This document shows positions 1 to 9,537 of a stretch of 64,000 nt of DNA, one piece after another (the first letter of the stretch is position 1; the number at the start of each line of letters is the position of its first letter). Made by a program: the position numbers and the translations under genes. Below the pieces are notes generated by a model. The model did not search any database. It saw nothing but the letters and a program-made list of their open reading frames with translations, and had not been told where the DNA came from. This DNA is from Siphonodentalium dalli (lineage: Eukaryota; Mollusca; Scaphopoda; Gadilida; Siphonodentaliidae). The DNA lies in NCBI GenBank assembly GCA_032622095.1, contig CP136064.1, positions 256,163,863 through 256,227,862 of the forward strand, given 5' to 3'.

Positions 1-975
1 GACGGGGACCCCACGAAATACCACGGGTGGGTCAAGTCGATAGAAAAATGCGCGATCCTAACCGGCGCTAACGAAGCAAAGAAGCCCTATATGGCATTCC
101 AGAGCGCGACGGGCCCCGTATCAGATTTTTTACAAAGATATTTGGCCACGAATCCTAACGCCACGTGGCAAGACACAAAAACTGAATTATCTAGTCGATT
201 TGCCGAGATAAATGACATTCAATTCGCCTTTTCGATGCTAAGAAAAATCAAGCAAAAAAAAAACGAAAATTTACATGTGCTTGCCGAACGGATTTTGGAG
301 ATCGCGATGGTGGCATACCGAGAGCAACCCGGCGGGATCAACGCGGTTGAAGGCCAACTCGTAGGGTTTTATATTGACGCTTTAAGAAGCGACAGTTTGA
401 AAATGAAGTTGATCAGGGATGCGCCGAAGACACTAAAATTGGCAGCCGACATCGCCATGCGGGAAATGGGGATCCGACGGGTATTCAACCTACGAACGGG
501 CCGCGAAAATTACAACGAAAACGAACCGGAAGCAATGGAAATCGATAGTTTCAGAAACAAACGCGCGAGGGCAACCTGCGATATATGCGCAAGCGATAAC
601 CACACGACCCGTGAACACCGATCACGCCCGAGACAGGTGCATGTCGAAGCGGTGGTTAAACCACGAACAGTCGAATGTTGGACGTGTCAAGGTGACCATT
701 TCGCTCGCGACTGCCCCTTTAAGACCGAAAACCGAAGGCACGTATCTTGCTGGGGTTGCAACGGTAATCACTTGGCTAGAAATTGCCCCTCTAAATCCGG
801 AGATTCGAAGCAAAGGCAATGGAACACGCCAGTAACGCCACCTAGGGCAATCCGCCGAGATCAGCCGAACCGATCACGTGACCTATCCCATGATACACCG
901 CGTCACAGCCGGAGATATCCGACATTAAACGAACCACCGCGACTAATGACCCCGCCCACATACGCAAAAAACTAA
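1..975 (+). CDS. gag: Gag polyprotein (C-terminal part) with zinc knuckles
   Basis: The frame is open from base 1, so the ATG at 91 is probably internal and the true start is upstream of the window. The middle resembles the retrotransposon Gag domain: a Trp then a Leu/Phe-rich helix region ending in a KIKQKKNENLHVLAERI-like stretch. Counting from the ATG at 91, Cys/His motifs begin near residues 163 (CDICASDNHTTREH, a CCHH variant), 196 (CWTCQGDHFARDC) and 220 (CWGCNGNHLARNC). The last two have C-x2-C-x3-H-x4-C spacing, one residue shorter than the classical CCHC knuckle. Knuckles bind genomic RNA during particle assembly. The tail is Arg/Pro-rich. The stop at 973-975 directly follows a slippery heptamer, so some ribosomes should continue into pol. 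Confidence 0.88.
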   Translation, partial: DGDPTKYHGWVKSIEKCAILTGANEAKKPYMAFQSATGPVSDFLQRYLATNPNATWQDTKTELSSRFAEINDIQFAFSMLRKIKQKKNENLHVLAERILEIAMVAYREQPGGINAVEGQLVGFYIDALRSDSLKMKLIRDAPKTLKLAADIAMREMGIRRVFNLRTGRENYNENEPEAMEIDSFRNKRARATCDICASDNHTTREHRSRPRQVHVEAVVKPRTVECWTCQGDHFARDCPFKTENRRHVSCWGCNGNHLARNCPSKSGDSKQRQWNTPVTPPRAIRRDQPNRSRDLSHDTPRHSRRYPTLNEPPRLMTPPTYAKN

Positions 976-1029
976 GGAATCCTCTCATTGAGGCCACATG
1001 TGAGAGGAAATTTAGTATCAACATTGTGG
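966..1029 (+). promoter_or_regulatory. -1 programmed ribosomal frameshift signal, gag to pol
   Basis: The last gag codons read GCA AAA AAC TAA, so A_AAA_AAC (966-972) is in the correct X_XXY_YYZ phase immediately before the gag stop. Seven bases later, 980-987 (TCCTCTCA) pairs perfectly with 1001-1008 (TGAGAGGA) around a 13-base loop. Loop bases 994-998 (CCACA) can also pair with 1025-1029 (TGTGG), giving a possible H-type pseudoknot. Pol lies in the -1 frame, which is open from 894. Slippage resumes reading at codon 972-974. Heptamer, spacer and stem all match established -1 frameshift architecture; the pseudoknot is inference. Confidence 0.85.
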
Positions 1030-4000
1030 GGAACCCCAGCTCGTGTTTAGTCAGAATAGGTAAAAATAAATATCGCTCATTAGTGGATAGTGGAGCGGAA
1101 GTATCATTGATTCACAAACGCGTCTATGACGCATTACAGTTCCGACCAAAACTAACTAGGGAACATATCAACCTTAGCTCCGTGAATGGGAAGTCACTGG
1201 GCGTACTTGGTAGCGTGGAACTGACCTTCAGAATGGCGAAACTAAAATTAACCCATAAATTTTATGTGGCGAATGATATGACCCGGAATATGATCTTGGG
1301 GAGGGATTGGTTGACCTCTCGGGGGGTCAGACTATATTATGATCTGGGATGCCTCAAGGTCAGTGACGTGTACGTCCCATTGGAATCGGACGCGCACATA
1401 GCTTCCCTGCTGAGATTGACCAGCAAGGTTAGCTTAAAGCCTCAAACATCAACTTTATGTATGGGAAAATCAAAAAACTTAGCTTCTCTTCGCAAGTCGA
1501 CATTAGTAGAGGTGGCCCAAATCGAGACAGGCTACCTAGCGTCAGAACCCGGTCTGGAAATCGGCAGCTCCATTTCTGGGGTGGGCAAGAGGAACAAGGT
1601 CCCGGTATTACTCGTCAATAACACGAACAAAACGTTTCGCCTACGGCGGGGCAGTGTGATTGGCAAAACGATCGTGTGTGACCCCGAAACCAATCATGAA
1701 ATCAACTCTTTGTCGCAAAGCTACCGGTCCCCGATAACCCGTAATTACCGCGACAATGGCTATGCTCCCGGGCGCGCCGACCGTAACAGGGTAGACAACT
1801 CTAGGTCAGCACGCGCTACCGTCGAGAAAAGATTAAATTTAACCGAAGTTTCGTGCCCCGAGCAATACCGAGAGACACTGGTAAAATTGTTGAAGTCCAA
1901 CTCGGACATTTTTGCCGACAAGGACACTGAGCTGACGCAGACGAGCACAGTCAAGATGCATATTGACACGGGAAACCACCCTCCGATAAAACTTCGCCCG
2001 TATCGCACCCCTTTGAATAAACGACCGTTGGTTGACACTGCCATAAATGATATGCTCGAAGCGGACATTATCAGGCCGAGTTCGAGCCCGTATTCGGCGC
2101 CTATTGTCATGGTTGACAAGCGCGACGGCACGAAACGATTTTGCGTCGACTTCAGACAATTAAATTCCATAACCAAGCCTATGTCATACCCACTTCCGGT
2201 TATCGACGATATTTTGGCACTTCTTGGAAAGTCTAAATTTTTCACCGCTATCGATCTAAAAAGTGGCTATTGGCAGTGCCAGGTCGCAGAGGAGGACAAG
2301 CAAAAGACGGCATTCGCTTGCCACCGAGGTCTTTTTGAATTCAACTCCATGCCTTTTGGGCTCCGGAACGCTGGAGGGGTTTTCTCCCAGCTGATGGCCC
2401 AGGTGTTATGTGGGATGGGTGATTACGCCATTGCCTACTTAGACGACGTCCTCATCTACAGCGAGTCCCTAGAATTACACTTGGAACATATCCAGAAAGT
2501 CTTTGACAAGTTGCGCCAACATACACTGAAATTAAAATTAAAAAAGTGCCAATTCCTAAAGCAAGAAACACGGTATTTGGGTTTTATAATTGATACCGAC
2601 GGCGTCCGACCTGACCCCGACAAGGTCAAGGCCATCCGGTCGCTTGTGCCCCCAACATCAGTAAAAGAAGTACGTTCCTTCATTGGCATGAGCAACTACT
2701 ACCGCAGATTTGTCCCCTCATTTTCGCAAATCGCTGAACCTTTGGTACAGCTTACAAAAAAATATGCCAAATTCAAATGGGACCAAGCTTGCCAAATTTC
2801 GTTTGACAAACTAAAAGAAAATCTCACGGCAGTGCCTCTCCTGGCCTACCCAAATACGGCCACGCCCTATACATTGTATACTGATGCAAGCGACCTTTGC
2901 ATCGGTGCCTGTCTGACCCAGTTCGGCTCAGATGGCGTTGAAGAACCAATTTATTATCTCTCACACAAACTTAGTGATACTCAAACCCGATGGACAACTG
3001 TGGAGAAAGAGGCATATGCAATTCACTTCGCATTACAAAGGTTGGACCATTACCTTCATAACGCCACTTTCACGATAAAAACAGATCATAAACCATTGAA
3101 GTATCTCTTGGAATCCCCCATGCAGAACAAGAAAATTCAACAGTGGGCTTTGGGCATAACTGGATATAACTGTAACATTGAGTACATAGCTGGCCCAGAT
3201 AATCACTGCGCAGACCTGCTCAGTCGAACGCCACCTAATGCTTATACGGAACAAGAGAAGGCAGAAGTAGAGGTAGATATCAACGACAATAACCTTACTG
3301 TCGCCGAGACCCAAGCGGAAATCGCCGCCTTGAATTCGTCTCGATTTAAACCCAAAGACTTCGCAAGCTGCGAGGTAACCCCAAAGGAACTGCCGAATAA
3401 AACTCAAATTGGTCAGGCTTACCAACCTACTAATCTACTGTTCAACAAGCCAGGCTTCAACATGCTTGAGGAACAAAAGAAAGACCCGGAAATTGCGTCA
3501 GTTCTGGAGGCCCTCGACAAAGGCGAGGACACCCGGAATGACAAACACTTGATGATTGACGGGGTACTCTATTACCTCTCGAGTGCTGACGCAGAACCGA
3601 CCCCACGCCTTTGGGTGCCCGCACATCTTCAAACCAACATAATCCAACAATACCACGATGATAACGGCCACGTGGGAGTAGACAAAACGCATGATGCGAT
3701 TAGGTCGAAATATTTTTGGCCCAGACTGTACAAGGAACTAAACTGTTACGTTGGAAAGTGCGTGACCTGCCAAGTCAGGTCTCTGCAAAAACAATCCCCT
3801 AAAATGCAAATAACGGACACGCCCCCCTACCCTTTTGCCAAAATTGGGTTGGACCTATCAGGGCCCTACCCCACGTCGCTATCGGGTAACCGCTACATTA
3901 TCAGCTTCATAGACTTATATAGCGGGTGGGCAGAAGCGTTTCCGGTCAAGGACAAGTCAGCCGATAACGTTGTTCATCTCTTGATCGACGAGATATTCCC

Positions 4001-5204
4001 GCGACATGGATGCCCTCTAGAAATAATAACCGATAACGGCAGTGAGAACATTAATTACAAGGTCAGGGACACTCTGAAGGCTTTGAACATTCACCACGTG
4101 ACTACGTCTTATTATCACCCCCAGAGCAACAGTAGAGTGGAGAGATTTCACAGGACTTTTAAAGACATTGTCTCAAAGAAAGTGGCAGACCAAATAAACA
4201 CGTGGGACGTCCATTTAAATCAAGCACTAGCTGCGATTCGATTTAACAAAAATGAAACTTCAAAATTCTCCCCCTTTTTCTTGTTGTACAACCGAGACGT
4301 CGTGTTCCCAATAGACAATCTCCTAAAACCCAGGCGTAAATACGCGGGAGAAGATTACCATCAGATAGCTCTGCAACAACAGCACAAATCCTTTATGATG
4401 GTACACAAACACGTGAAACAGGCGAAACGCCAACAAGCAGCGAAATTTAACAAAAAGGCCACAGACACCAAATTCGAGATTGGCGAGGCCGTCTATGTGA
4501 AGAATCATTTACGAAAAAGCAAACTTGAAAGCAAATGGAAACCCTACTTCCGCATAACCAAGCAAATAACGCCCGTTACTTTCGAGTTAAGGAACCAATT
4601 AACTGGGAAAGTCACACAATCCCACGCTGAACACATGCGAAAAGCCAACCTTGAATGGGAAATCCCCAAAACTGACAACAACAAGCGTGCTCAAACGTAT
4701 GTTGTTCCCCCCGAAGACGAAGATAGCGACGTTCCTGCCCCTAACCCTGTGGGTGGGTCTTCTGGCGATGAAACAGAACCATTACCAGATGATGTAATCG
4801 CTCGATATCGGAGACAATGTTCGGACTCCGATGACGAAGATGTCCCTTTAAGCGAGCTTAAGATGCGCTTACAGCGTAGAAAGACGCGACTCGCGCGCTC
4901 AGAGCCGCTACAAAACCCTGACTCGTCCATGGACGAGAGACCAGAGCCGAGTGCCAAGGCACGACGCGCTCCAGCGCCTCGTCGACACGGGCGCAAAGTA
5001 ACAAAGATGTTTACGAGTGATGACAGCTCAGAGGATGAGTTAATGGAAGTGGCCGCCATTGAACAAACCCCTCGTGAAGGTAGGCCCGTACCGGCCCCTC
5101 GCAAGTGTAAGCAGCTCATGAATGGAGCGAGCATCAATTTAATAGGCAAACCGTCGCTTCAAGCCCTGCTATCAGCGATAATAATAGAGTGCTCGAAACA
5201 GTGA
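972..5204 (+). CDS. pol: Pol polyprotein: protease, RT, RNase H, integrase
   Basis: One uninterrupted frame, probably translated as a Gag-Pol fusion. No ATG is needed; the frame first shows only GTG at 1026, and residues below are counted from there. Aspartic protease: DSGA at 21-24 and ILG at 90-92. Reverse transcriptase: catalytic D410 in FTAIDLKSGY and YLDD at 471-474. RNase H: YTDAS with D620, then TDHKPLKYL. Integrase: H2C2 zinc finger near 877-912, then D943, D1003 and E1039 with exactly 35 residues between the last two (DD35E). After it, KWKPYFRITKQITPVTFELR resembles the GPF/Y module. The C-terminal 150 residues are low-complexity, acidic and basic with Pro-Ala-Pro-Arg motifs, of unknown role. 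All catalytic residues are present, so the enzyme set could be functional. Clade is not resolved by eye. Confidence 0.95.
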   Translation, partial: LRNPLIEATCERKFSINIVGNPSSCLVRIGKNKYRSLVDSGAEVSLIHKRVYDALQFRPKLTREHINLSSVNGKSLGVLGSVELTFRMAKLKLTHKFYVANDMTRNMILGRDWLTSRGVRLYYDLGCLKVSDVYVPLESDAHIASLLRLTSKVSLKPQTSTLCMGKSKNLASLRKSTLVEVAQIETGYLASEPGLEIGSSISGVGKRNKVPVLLVNNTNKTFRLRRGSVIGKTIVCDPETNHEINSLSQSYRSPITRNYRDNGYAPGRADRNRVDNSRSARATVEKRLNLTEVSCPEQYRETLVKLLKSNSDIFADKDTELTQTSTVKMHIDTGNHPPIKLRPYRTPLNKRPLVDTAINDMLEADIIRPSSSPYSAPIVMVDKRDGTKRFCVDFRQLNSITKPMSYPLPVIDDILALLGKSKFFTAIDLKSGYWQCQVAEEDKQKTAFACHRGLFEFNSMPFGLRNAGGVFSQLMAQVLCGMGDYAIAYLDDVLIYSESLELHLEHIQKVFDKLRQHTLKLKLKKCQFLKQETRYLGFIIDTDGVRPDPDKVKAIRSLVPPTSVKEVRSFIGMSNYYRRFVPSFSQIAEPLVQLTKKYAKFKWDQACQISFDKLKENLTAVPLLAYPNTATPYTLYTDASDLCIGACLTQFGSDGVEEPIYYLSHKLSDTQTRWTTVEKEAYAIHFALQRLDHYLHNATFTIKTDHKPLKYLLESPMQNKKIQQWALGITGYNCNIEYIAGPDNHCADLLSRTPPNAYTEQEKAEVEVDINDNNLTVAETQAEIAALNSSRFKPKDFASCEVTPKELPNKTQIGQAYQPTNLLFNKPGFNMLEEQKKDPEIASVLEALDKGEDTRNDKHLMIDGVLYYLSSADAEPTPRLWVPAHLQTNIIQQYHDDNGHVGVDKTHDAIRSKYFWPRLYKELNCYVGKCVTCQVRSLQKQSPKMQITDTPPYPFAKIGLDLSGPYPTSLSGNRYIISFIDLYSGWAEAFPVKDKSADNVVHLLIDEIFPRHGCPLEIITDNGSENINYKVRDTLKALNIHHVTTSYYHPQSNSRVERFHRTFKDIVSKKVADQINTWDVHLNQALAAIRFNKNETSKFSPFFLLYNRDVVFPIDNLLKPRRKYAGEDYHQIALQQQHKSFMMVHKHVKQAKRQQAAKFNKKATDTKFEIGEAVYVKNHLRKSKLESKWKPYFRITKQITPVTFELRNQLTGKVTQSHAEHMRKANLEWEIPKTDNNKRAQTYVVPPEDEDSDVPAPNPVGGSSGDETEPLPDDVIARYRRQCSDSDDEDVPLSELKMRLQRRKTRLARSEPLQNPDSSMDERPEPSAKARRAPAPRRHGRKVTKMFTSDDSSEDELMEVAAIEQTPREGRPVPAPRKCKQLMNGASINLIGKPSLQALLSAIIIECSKQ

Positions 5205-5564
5205 CCTGGGGTCCATTACAGAAGAAATGCGACCCTACCCTTAACTGGCTTATTGGCAAACCTAACCTGGCTTCGTAAATGTTGAAAATAGTTAGCCCAA
5301 CGCCCCAGACCGAATCGCGAATAAATAGTCATGTTCGGATCAATGACAGGTCGCGCGCCCCATGAAACCCGGCACGTGCGCATGGCGATTTAATAAATAA
5401 AGCTTTGAACTTTGCAATCGCGCACCGAGAGATAACGAGCACCACGGCGACGTGCACACCGCCACCCTTAGGGTTACTACGTTTGAGCGCACCCCGCTCA
5501 AATAAACACGATAGAAAATATGCTCATGACTGACTTAGTGAACGAAAAAGTATTACCCCAATGA
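5205..5564 (+). other. Post-pol non-coding segment with AATAAA signals
   Basis: No convincing ORF is seen. AATAAATAAA lies at about 5391-5400 followed by a GC-rich stretch, and another AATAAA occurs near 5501. These could be cryptic polyadenylation signals, or mark an LTR remnant inside the element. I cannot decide without the 5' LTR. Confidence 0.4.
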
Positions 5565-5855
5565 ATGGTAGAGATGGCCAGGGTGGTATTTTGCCCTAGT
5601 AACGTAGTTACAGTAGTAATTTTCATTATCTTGACCCACCGATTCCGGTGGAAATTTGTTAAACGACATTTACCAAGGTTAGCCATTATGTATAATAAGC
5701 AGTTAGACCAGCGACCTGAGGATATCCTGAATGCCGTGTTCAAAGAACCCATCGACGAAGCAATGGAGACGGATGCACCAAAGCCGTCTGCGCTATTCCG
5801 GGACAACACTCAGGAACGCCTACATGTATATCCAATTATAGCCGTCAGAGGCTGA
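5565..5855 (+). CDS. Small retroelement ORF with one hydrophobic segment
   Basis: This is a 96-codon ORF between pol and the PPxY ORF. Residues about 8-24 (VFCPSNVVTVVIFIILT) form a possible membrane span, followed at once by a basic stretch (HRFRWKFVKRH) and then an acidic, Pro-containing tail. The layout resembles a small single-pass membrane protein, or the remnant transmembrane end of a longer envelope-like product, but no family is recognised. A second in-frame ATG is four codons in. The pol-downstream position fits an accessory or degenerate env slot. Chance is possible at this length. Confidence 0.35.
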   Translation: MVEMARVVFCPSNVVTVVIFIILTHRFRWKFVKRHLPRLAIMYNKQLDQRPEDILNAVFKEPIDEAMETDAPKPSALFRDNTQERLHVYPIIAVRG

Positions 5856-6299
5856 CCACATCTGTGGCGGATTTGGATTAGTATTAATTATGTATCGTAT
5901 ATTAATGTATTCCGAATTTCCTTCGTAATTATTGTTGCGCGGATATCAGAATCATTTGCATGTATATAGACATTTATGCATTTCATATATTTCAAATATT
6001 AATTGTTGCATAACGATGTCCAGGGTATTATAGTTGTATAATCATCAGAATGATTATAGCAAGCGTTGAATAGGGACTATAAATCCCGACATTCGGTCAT
6101 AAGTTTTGATGATTGAAATCAATCACCCCGACTTATCTTGTGTTTAACTGTTCGTCAACCAATCCATCTATATAATTAGTTGTAAATTCCATTTTCGTAT
6201 TGGGCCGATCTGACGACCCTCAAGCGATACCGATAAATTGGAAAAGTAACCATTGTGTATACTGACTGTGTCATTTGTTCTCAAACCTCACACAAATAT
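5856..6299 (+). other. AT-rich spacer inside retroelement
   Basis: No ORF, RNA gene or repeat is recognised. The stretch is markedly more AT-rich than gag and pol, and could serve as intron or leader for the downstream ORF. Confidence 0.4.
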
Positions 6300-6330
6300 C
6301 CGTTTGAGTATTACAGGCTGACCATGGCGG
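6300..6330 (+). promoter_or_regulatory. Candidate splice acceptor and Kozak start of downstream ORF
   Basis: The sequence TTTGAGTATTACAG ends at 6316 and looks like a 3' splice site with a weak pyrimidine tract. Eight bases later GACCATGG (ATG at 6324) matches the strong Kozak pattern. The pair would let a spliced subgenomic mRNA express the last ORF, as known for env and accessory genes of retroelements. No matching donor was identified because the leader is outside the window. Confidence 0.4.
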
Positions 6331-6845
6331 TGGAACAAGGGTCGACCAGTTGTCAGAACCTACCCCCATACTCGGACATTGAGGACGAAAATACCTCGAC
6401 ATCCGATGATGACGATATGACACCCAATTCAGATGCACGACCATCCACCAGCAGGCGGCCGCATGAAAGCTACCTCGACATGATGCCGCGCATGCAGTCA
6501 CCCACATCCTACAACCAGCCATGGGTACAGCCTTACAACGAGCATAGACGATATTACGCGATGCAGTCACCTCCCCCGCCTTACAGCCCGCCCAGAGAAT
6601 CTGAAGATGCACTCATCGACATCGACCCCGATTGGTACTACTTCACGAACGAACACCGACAGCCGATCCAGACTCGCCAGCGAACCTACGCTAGAGCACG
6701 ACAGCAGCCGTACCAACGACACCGACGGACATACGAACAACAGAGGCCTCTCATTCACCGATGCCGCTGTTGCGAACTACTCCGACGAATCATCAACCTG
6801 CTACGCAGCAACGTATTGGACTTGCGATTTCAAGATCAACTTTAA
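6324..6845 (+). CDS. PPxY-containing ORF downstream of pol
   Basis: The frame is open from 6255, but the first ATG, in strong context, is at 6324, giving 173 codons. The product starts with acidic and Ser/Thr-rich sequence including LPPYSD and a DDDD run, then PPPPYSPP, then an Arg/Gln/Tyr-rich region, and ends with a Cys cluster (CRCCELLRRI). PPxY motifs bind WW domains of Nedd4-type ubiquitin ligases and act as late-budding motifs in retroviruses, so a role in particle release or host-factor recruitment is possible. There is no signal peptide or membrane segment, so it is not an envelope protein. No family is recognised. Its place just before the purine tract supports it being part of the element. 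Confidence 0.55.
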   Translation: MAVEQGSTSCQNLPPYSDIEDENTSTSDDDDMTPNSDARPSTSRRPHESYLDMMPRMQSPTSYNQPWVQPYNEHRRYYAMQSPPPPYSPPRESEDALIDIDPDWYYFTNEHRQPIQTRQRTYARARQQPYQRHRRTYEQQRPLIHRCRCCELLRRIINLLRSNVLDLRFQDQL

Positions 6846-6848
6846 ATC

Positions 6849-6866
6849 GAAAAAGTGAAGGAGTAA
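6849..6866 (+). promoter_or_regulatory. Candidate polypurine tract
   Basis: CGAAAAAGTGAAGGAG is almost purely purine and lies three bases before TGTG, the usual start of an LTR. It would prime plus-strand DNA synthesis. It follows the last ORF stop directly, as expected. Confidence 0.45.
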
Positions 6867-7752
6867 TGTGCCAAGACAACCCCAGGGACATAACTTTCAA
6901 CCTGGGAAGAAGATAGGAAATCTCTAAGTCAGAGGGGCGCTCGATTACCACACATATCAGCGCCGCTGTTGACCACATCTAGATCACAAAGTACTGAGCA
7001 CCAAATCGAATTAGCGAGCGTCCATGCAATAATCTTCCCCGACACATACATAGGCGAATGATTTGTGGAGTAACAGAACGGTCTTGGGGATTAAGCAAGG
7101 CCAGATGTATCGCCTAGAAAAGCTACTGAAACCAGGAGAGTTAATAGGACCCATGGGGAGATGACGATAACTCAATTATCCTAAGTAAGTCTGGAACCGA
7201 CGCGCCGTGAAAATACACATGGCCGTCATTAGCGGCCACTGGGTATTTTAGTAAGAAGCAAACCGACATCCACAGACAGTTCTAACCAGCTACCCTATAG
7301 TAACAACGAATTCTCGGACGCGTGGAAGAGCAGTGTGGAGCAATGGACGAGAATACAAGGTAAACATTATGTGCCGACGGAGGAAGAAGAGCAGACGACA
7401 GGAAGACGAACTCGACCGGAACTCAACCGAGTAGAAGACAAGCAGACACACCCAACCTATGAAGACGGAAGAAGACCCGAAACCAAGCAGACGACAGGAA
7501 GAGAAACCCAGATGCCGATGATTGAACATTATTGACTTTGTTATATATAAATAATCAAACAGTTCTGATAGCCTTAAGAGTTATATGTACCCGTATTGGC
7601 ACATCGCTCGAATTAAAACATTTTTGTTGTGAAAGTTTCCTTTTAATAACAAGTTTGCTTAGTGGCATTGATTTTCACTATAAAAACGCAATTGTACGGC
7701 TGTCCCACCGCCTTGAATTCGACAATTTTGGGGGTATCATCACATTATAACA
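6867..7752 (+). repeat. Candidate 3' LTR (approximate)
   Basis: The stretch begins TGTGCCAAGACAACCCC after a purine tract and may end near TTATAACA. It contains TATATAAATA near 7543 and ATTAAA near 7614, which could be core promoter and polyadenylation signals. It has no ORF of substance. Without the 5' LTR neither boundary can be proved, and no target duplication was identified. Confidence 0.3.
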
Positions 7753-7791
7753 ATATCGGGGCATAATTGATAAGGATATATATGCATATAA

Positions 7792-9537
7792 TCTATTATA
7801 TATTTTGGAAGATCTGTGTGTGTGTGTGTGTCTGTCTGTCTGTGTGATCGCGATGAACTCGAAAACGGCCGACCCGATTTCGATGAAACTTGGTATGTGG
7901 GGGTATTTTCGACCGGGAACTGGCATAGGCATATTAATTTGTTCGTGCGACGTGACCTTGAAATCGGGTCATTTCAAGGTCAAACGCCCGAATATCACGG
8001 GATTTCGATGAAACTTGGTATGTGGGATACTTTCGGTCGGGGAGTTGCATAGGCCTATTAATTTGCCCGTGCGACGTGACATTGACCTTGAAATCAGGTC
8101 ATTTCAAGGTCAAATCGCGAATTTTGATGGGATTTCCACGAAAGTTTATACATAGGGTTACTTTTGTCCACTGAGTGTTTTGGACGGTCGAGTCGTGACC
8201 CCGACCTGACATCGACCTTCAAAATGATCAATTCAAGGTCAAAGCCCGGCCGAAGTGGATTTCGACGGGTACTTTTGTCGGGTACTTTTGTCCGGGCAGT
8301 GTTTTGGACGGGTCAAATCGTGACCCCACCTCACATTGACCTTCAAAATGGACAATTCAAGGTCAAATCGCGCAAATATTTTGGGACTTCTGTTTGTCTG
8401 TTTGTCTGTTAGCTATGGCCGGGGAAACGGCTGGACCGATTGAGCTCAAACTTCCAATCTATGATTAAAAAACACGGGCAGTGTTTACCAGCTCCCAGCA
8501 CTCATTCTCCATTCCCACTGCCACCGTCTTGGAATTGTGGGGGTTAATCGCGTGATAGTTAAAGAGCGTTCGTATCCACAGTGTCGTGATACAGAGCGTT
8601 TAGACACTGTTAAACCGTTACATAGGAAATATGCATGCATTTCCATTGCATAGAACTCGCTTCTACGAATCTTCCCAAGGCTGGCAAAATTCTTAATAAA
8701 TGCGTTTATGTCTCTTCGACAATTGCCTAATACAATTAAAGCGTGGAGTCTGTCCATTTTCTCATGAAAAATCGAATTCTACGACCACCGGGTTCGAGAT
8801 ATCTTATTATTTCCGACATCGTCATTTTTGTCACTCGAAATCACTTCGGCCTCAATTCATCCCTTGCGAGGCATTCTAAAATTATGTCTTCACTTCCCAG
8901 TTATGCCCCAGGGTGTGGACCATGAGGAGACATTTATTGCAAGTCATAAGATATTTTTTATTGCCCGGGAACAATACTTATTAGTTGATTCCATCGATCG
9001 TCTTATCTTTCCGTTTTCGACGCATCGCGTAAATAATGTACTTGCACTAATTCGTACCTCTTGACTCATCGCCGAGAGGCTTGAACTGTATGACATCATA
9101 AGGGTGCTGCTTTGTTTTGGACGGGCCAAACCCGTCAAATCGTTACCCCGACCCGACCTTGACCTTCAAAATGGTCAAATCAAGGTCAAATCGGATAAAA
9201 CGCACGGATTTCGACGAAATTTTACACCTAGGGGTACTTTTTCCGGGGACTGTTTTCGACGGGTCAACTAGGGGTAATTTTGTCCAGGGAGTGTTTTGGA
9301 AGGGTCAAATCGTGACCCCGACCTGACCTTGACCTTCAAAAAGGTCAATTCAAGGTCAAGTCGGGTAAAAGCGGACGGATTTGGACGGGTACTTTTGTCT
9401 GGGGAGTGTTTTAGACGGGTCAAATCGTGACCCCGATCTGACCTTGACCTTCAAAATGGTCAATTCAAGGTCAAATCACCCAATTCGCCGAAAAGCAGAG
9501 GGGAACCAGCCCGGACGAAGTCGGGTCCACCAGCTAG
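7792..9537 (+). mobile_element. Non-autonomous Helitron-like element, copy 1
   Basis: It starts TCTATTATATATTTTGG after an A and ends CCACCAGCTAG before a T. The TC...CTRR ends and A/T insertion site are Helitron hallmarks. A hairpin-forming CCCGGACGAAGTCGGG sits about 7 bases before the end, as in Helitron 3' termini. The left end carries a (TG)n(TCTG)n tract. The body consists of roughly 120-bp degenerate modules rich in TCAAGGTCA and its complement. A second 5'-like start (CAAATATTTTGGGACTTCTG) at about 8373 suggests an older nested or tandem copy. No Rep-helicase ORF is present. Confidence 0.65.

Larger units (their letters stand above)
1..7752 (+). mobile_element. Ty3/gypsy LTR retrotransposon, 5'-truncated by window edge
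   Basis: Gag, Pol, two further ORFs, a purine-rich tract and a candidate 3' LTR lie in order on the plus strand. The domain order PR-RT-RNaseH-IN is that of Ty3/gypsy (Metaviridae-type) elements. Gag is already open at base 1, so the 5' LTR and primer-binding site lie outside the window. Gag and Pol carry no internal stops, which suggests a young or recently active copy. The post-pol segment of about 1.7 kb is longer than in simple gag-pol elements and holds two small ORFs but no recognisable envelope gene. The right boundary is approximate because the second LTR is not available for comparison. Confidence 0.85.

Noticed and set aside
1760..2245. Antisense ORFs inside pol (also 4691-5149)
   Set aside because: Shadows of the pol coding sequence with no own features.
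6255..6845. Retroviral envelope gene downstream of pol
   Set aside because: No signal peptide, no fusion peptide, no transmembrane anchor; only PPxY and basic regions.
7816..8412. Short ORFs in the Helitron modules
   Set aside because: They recur in every module in shifting frames and encode no Rep or helicase motif.
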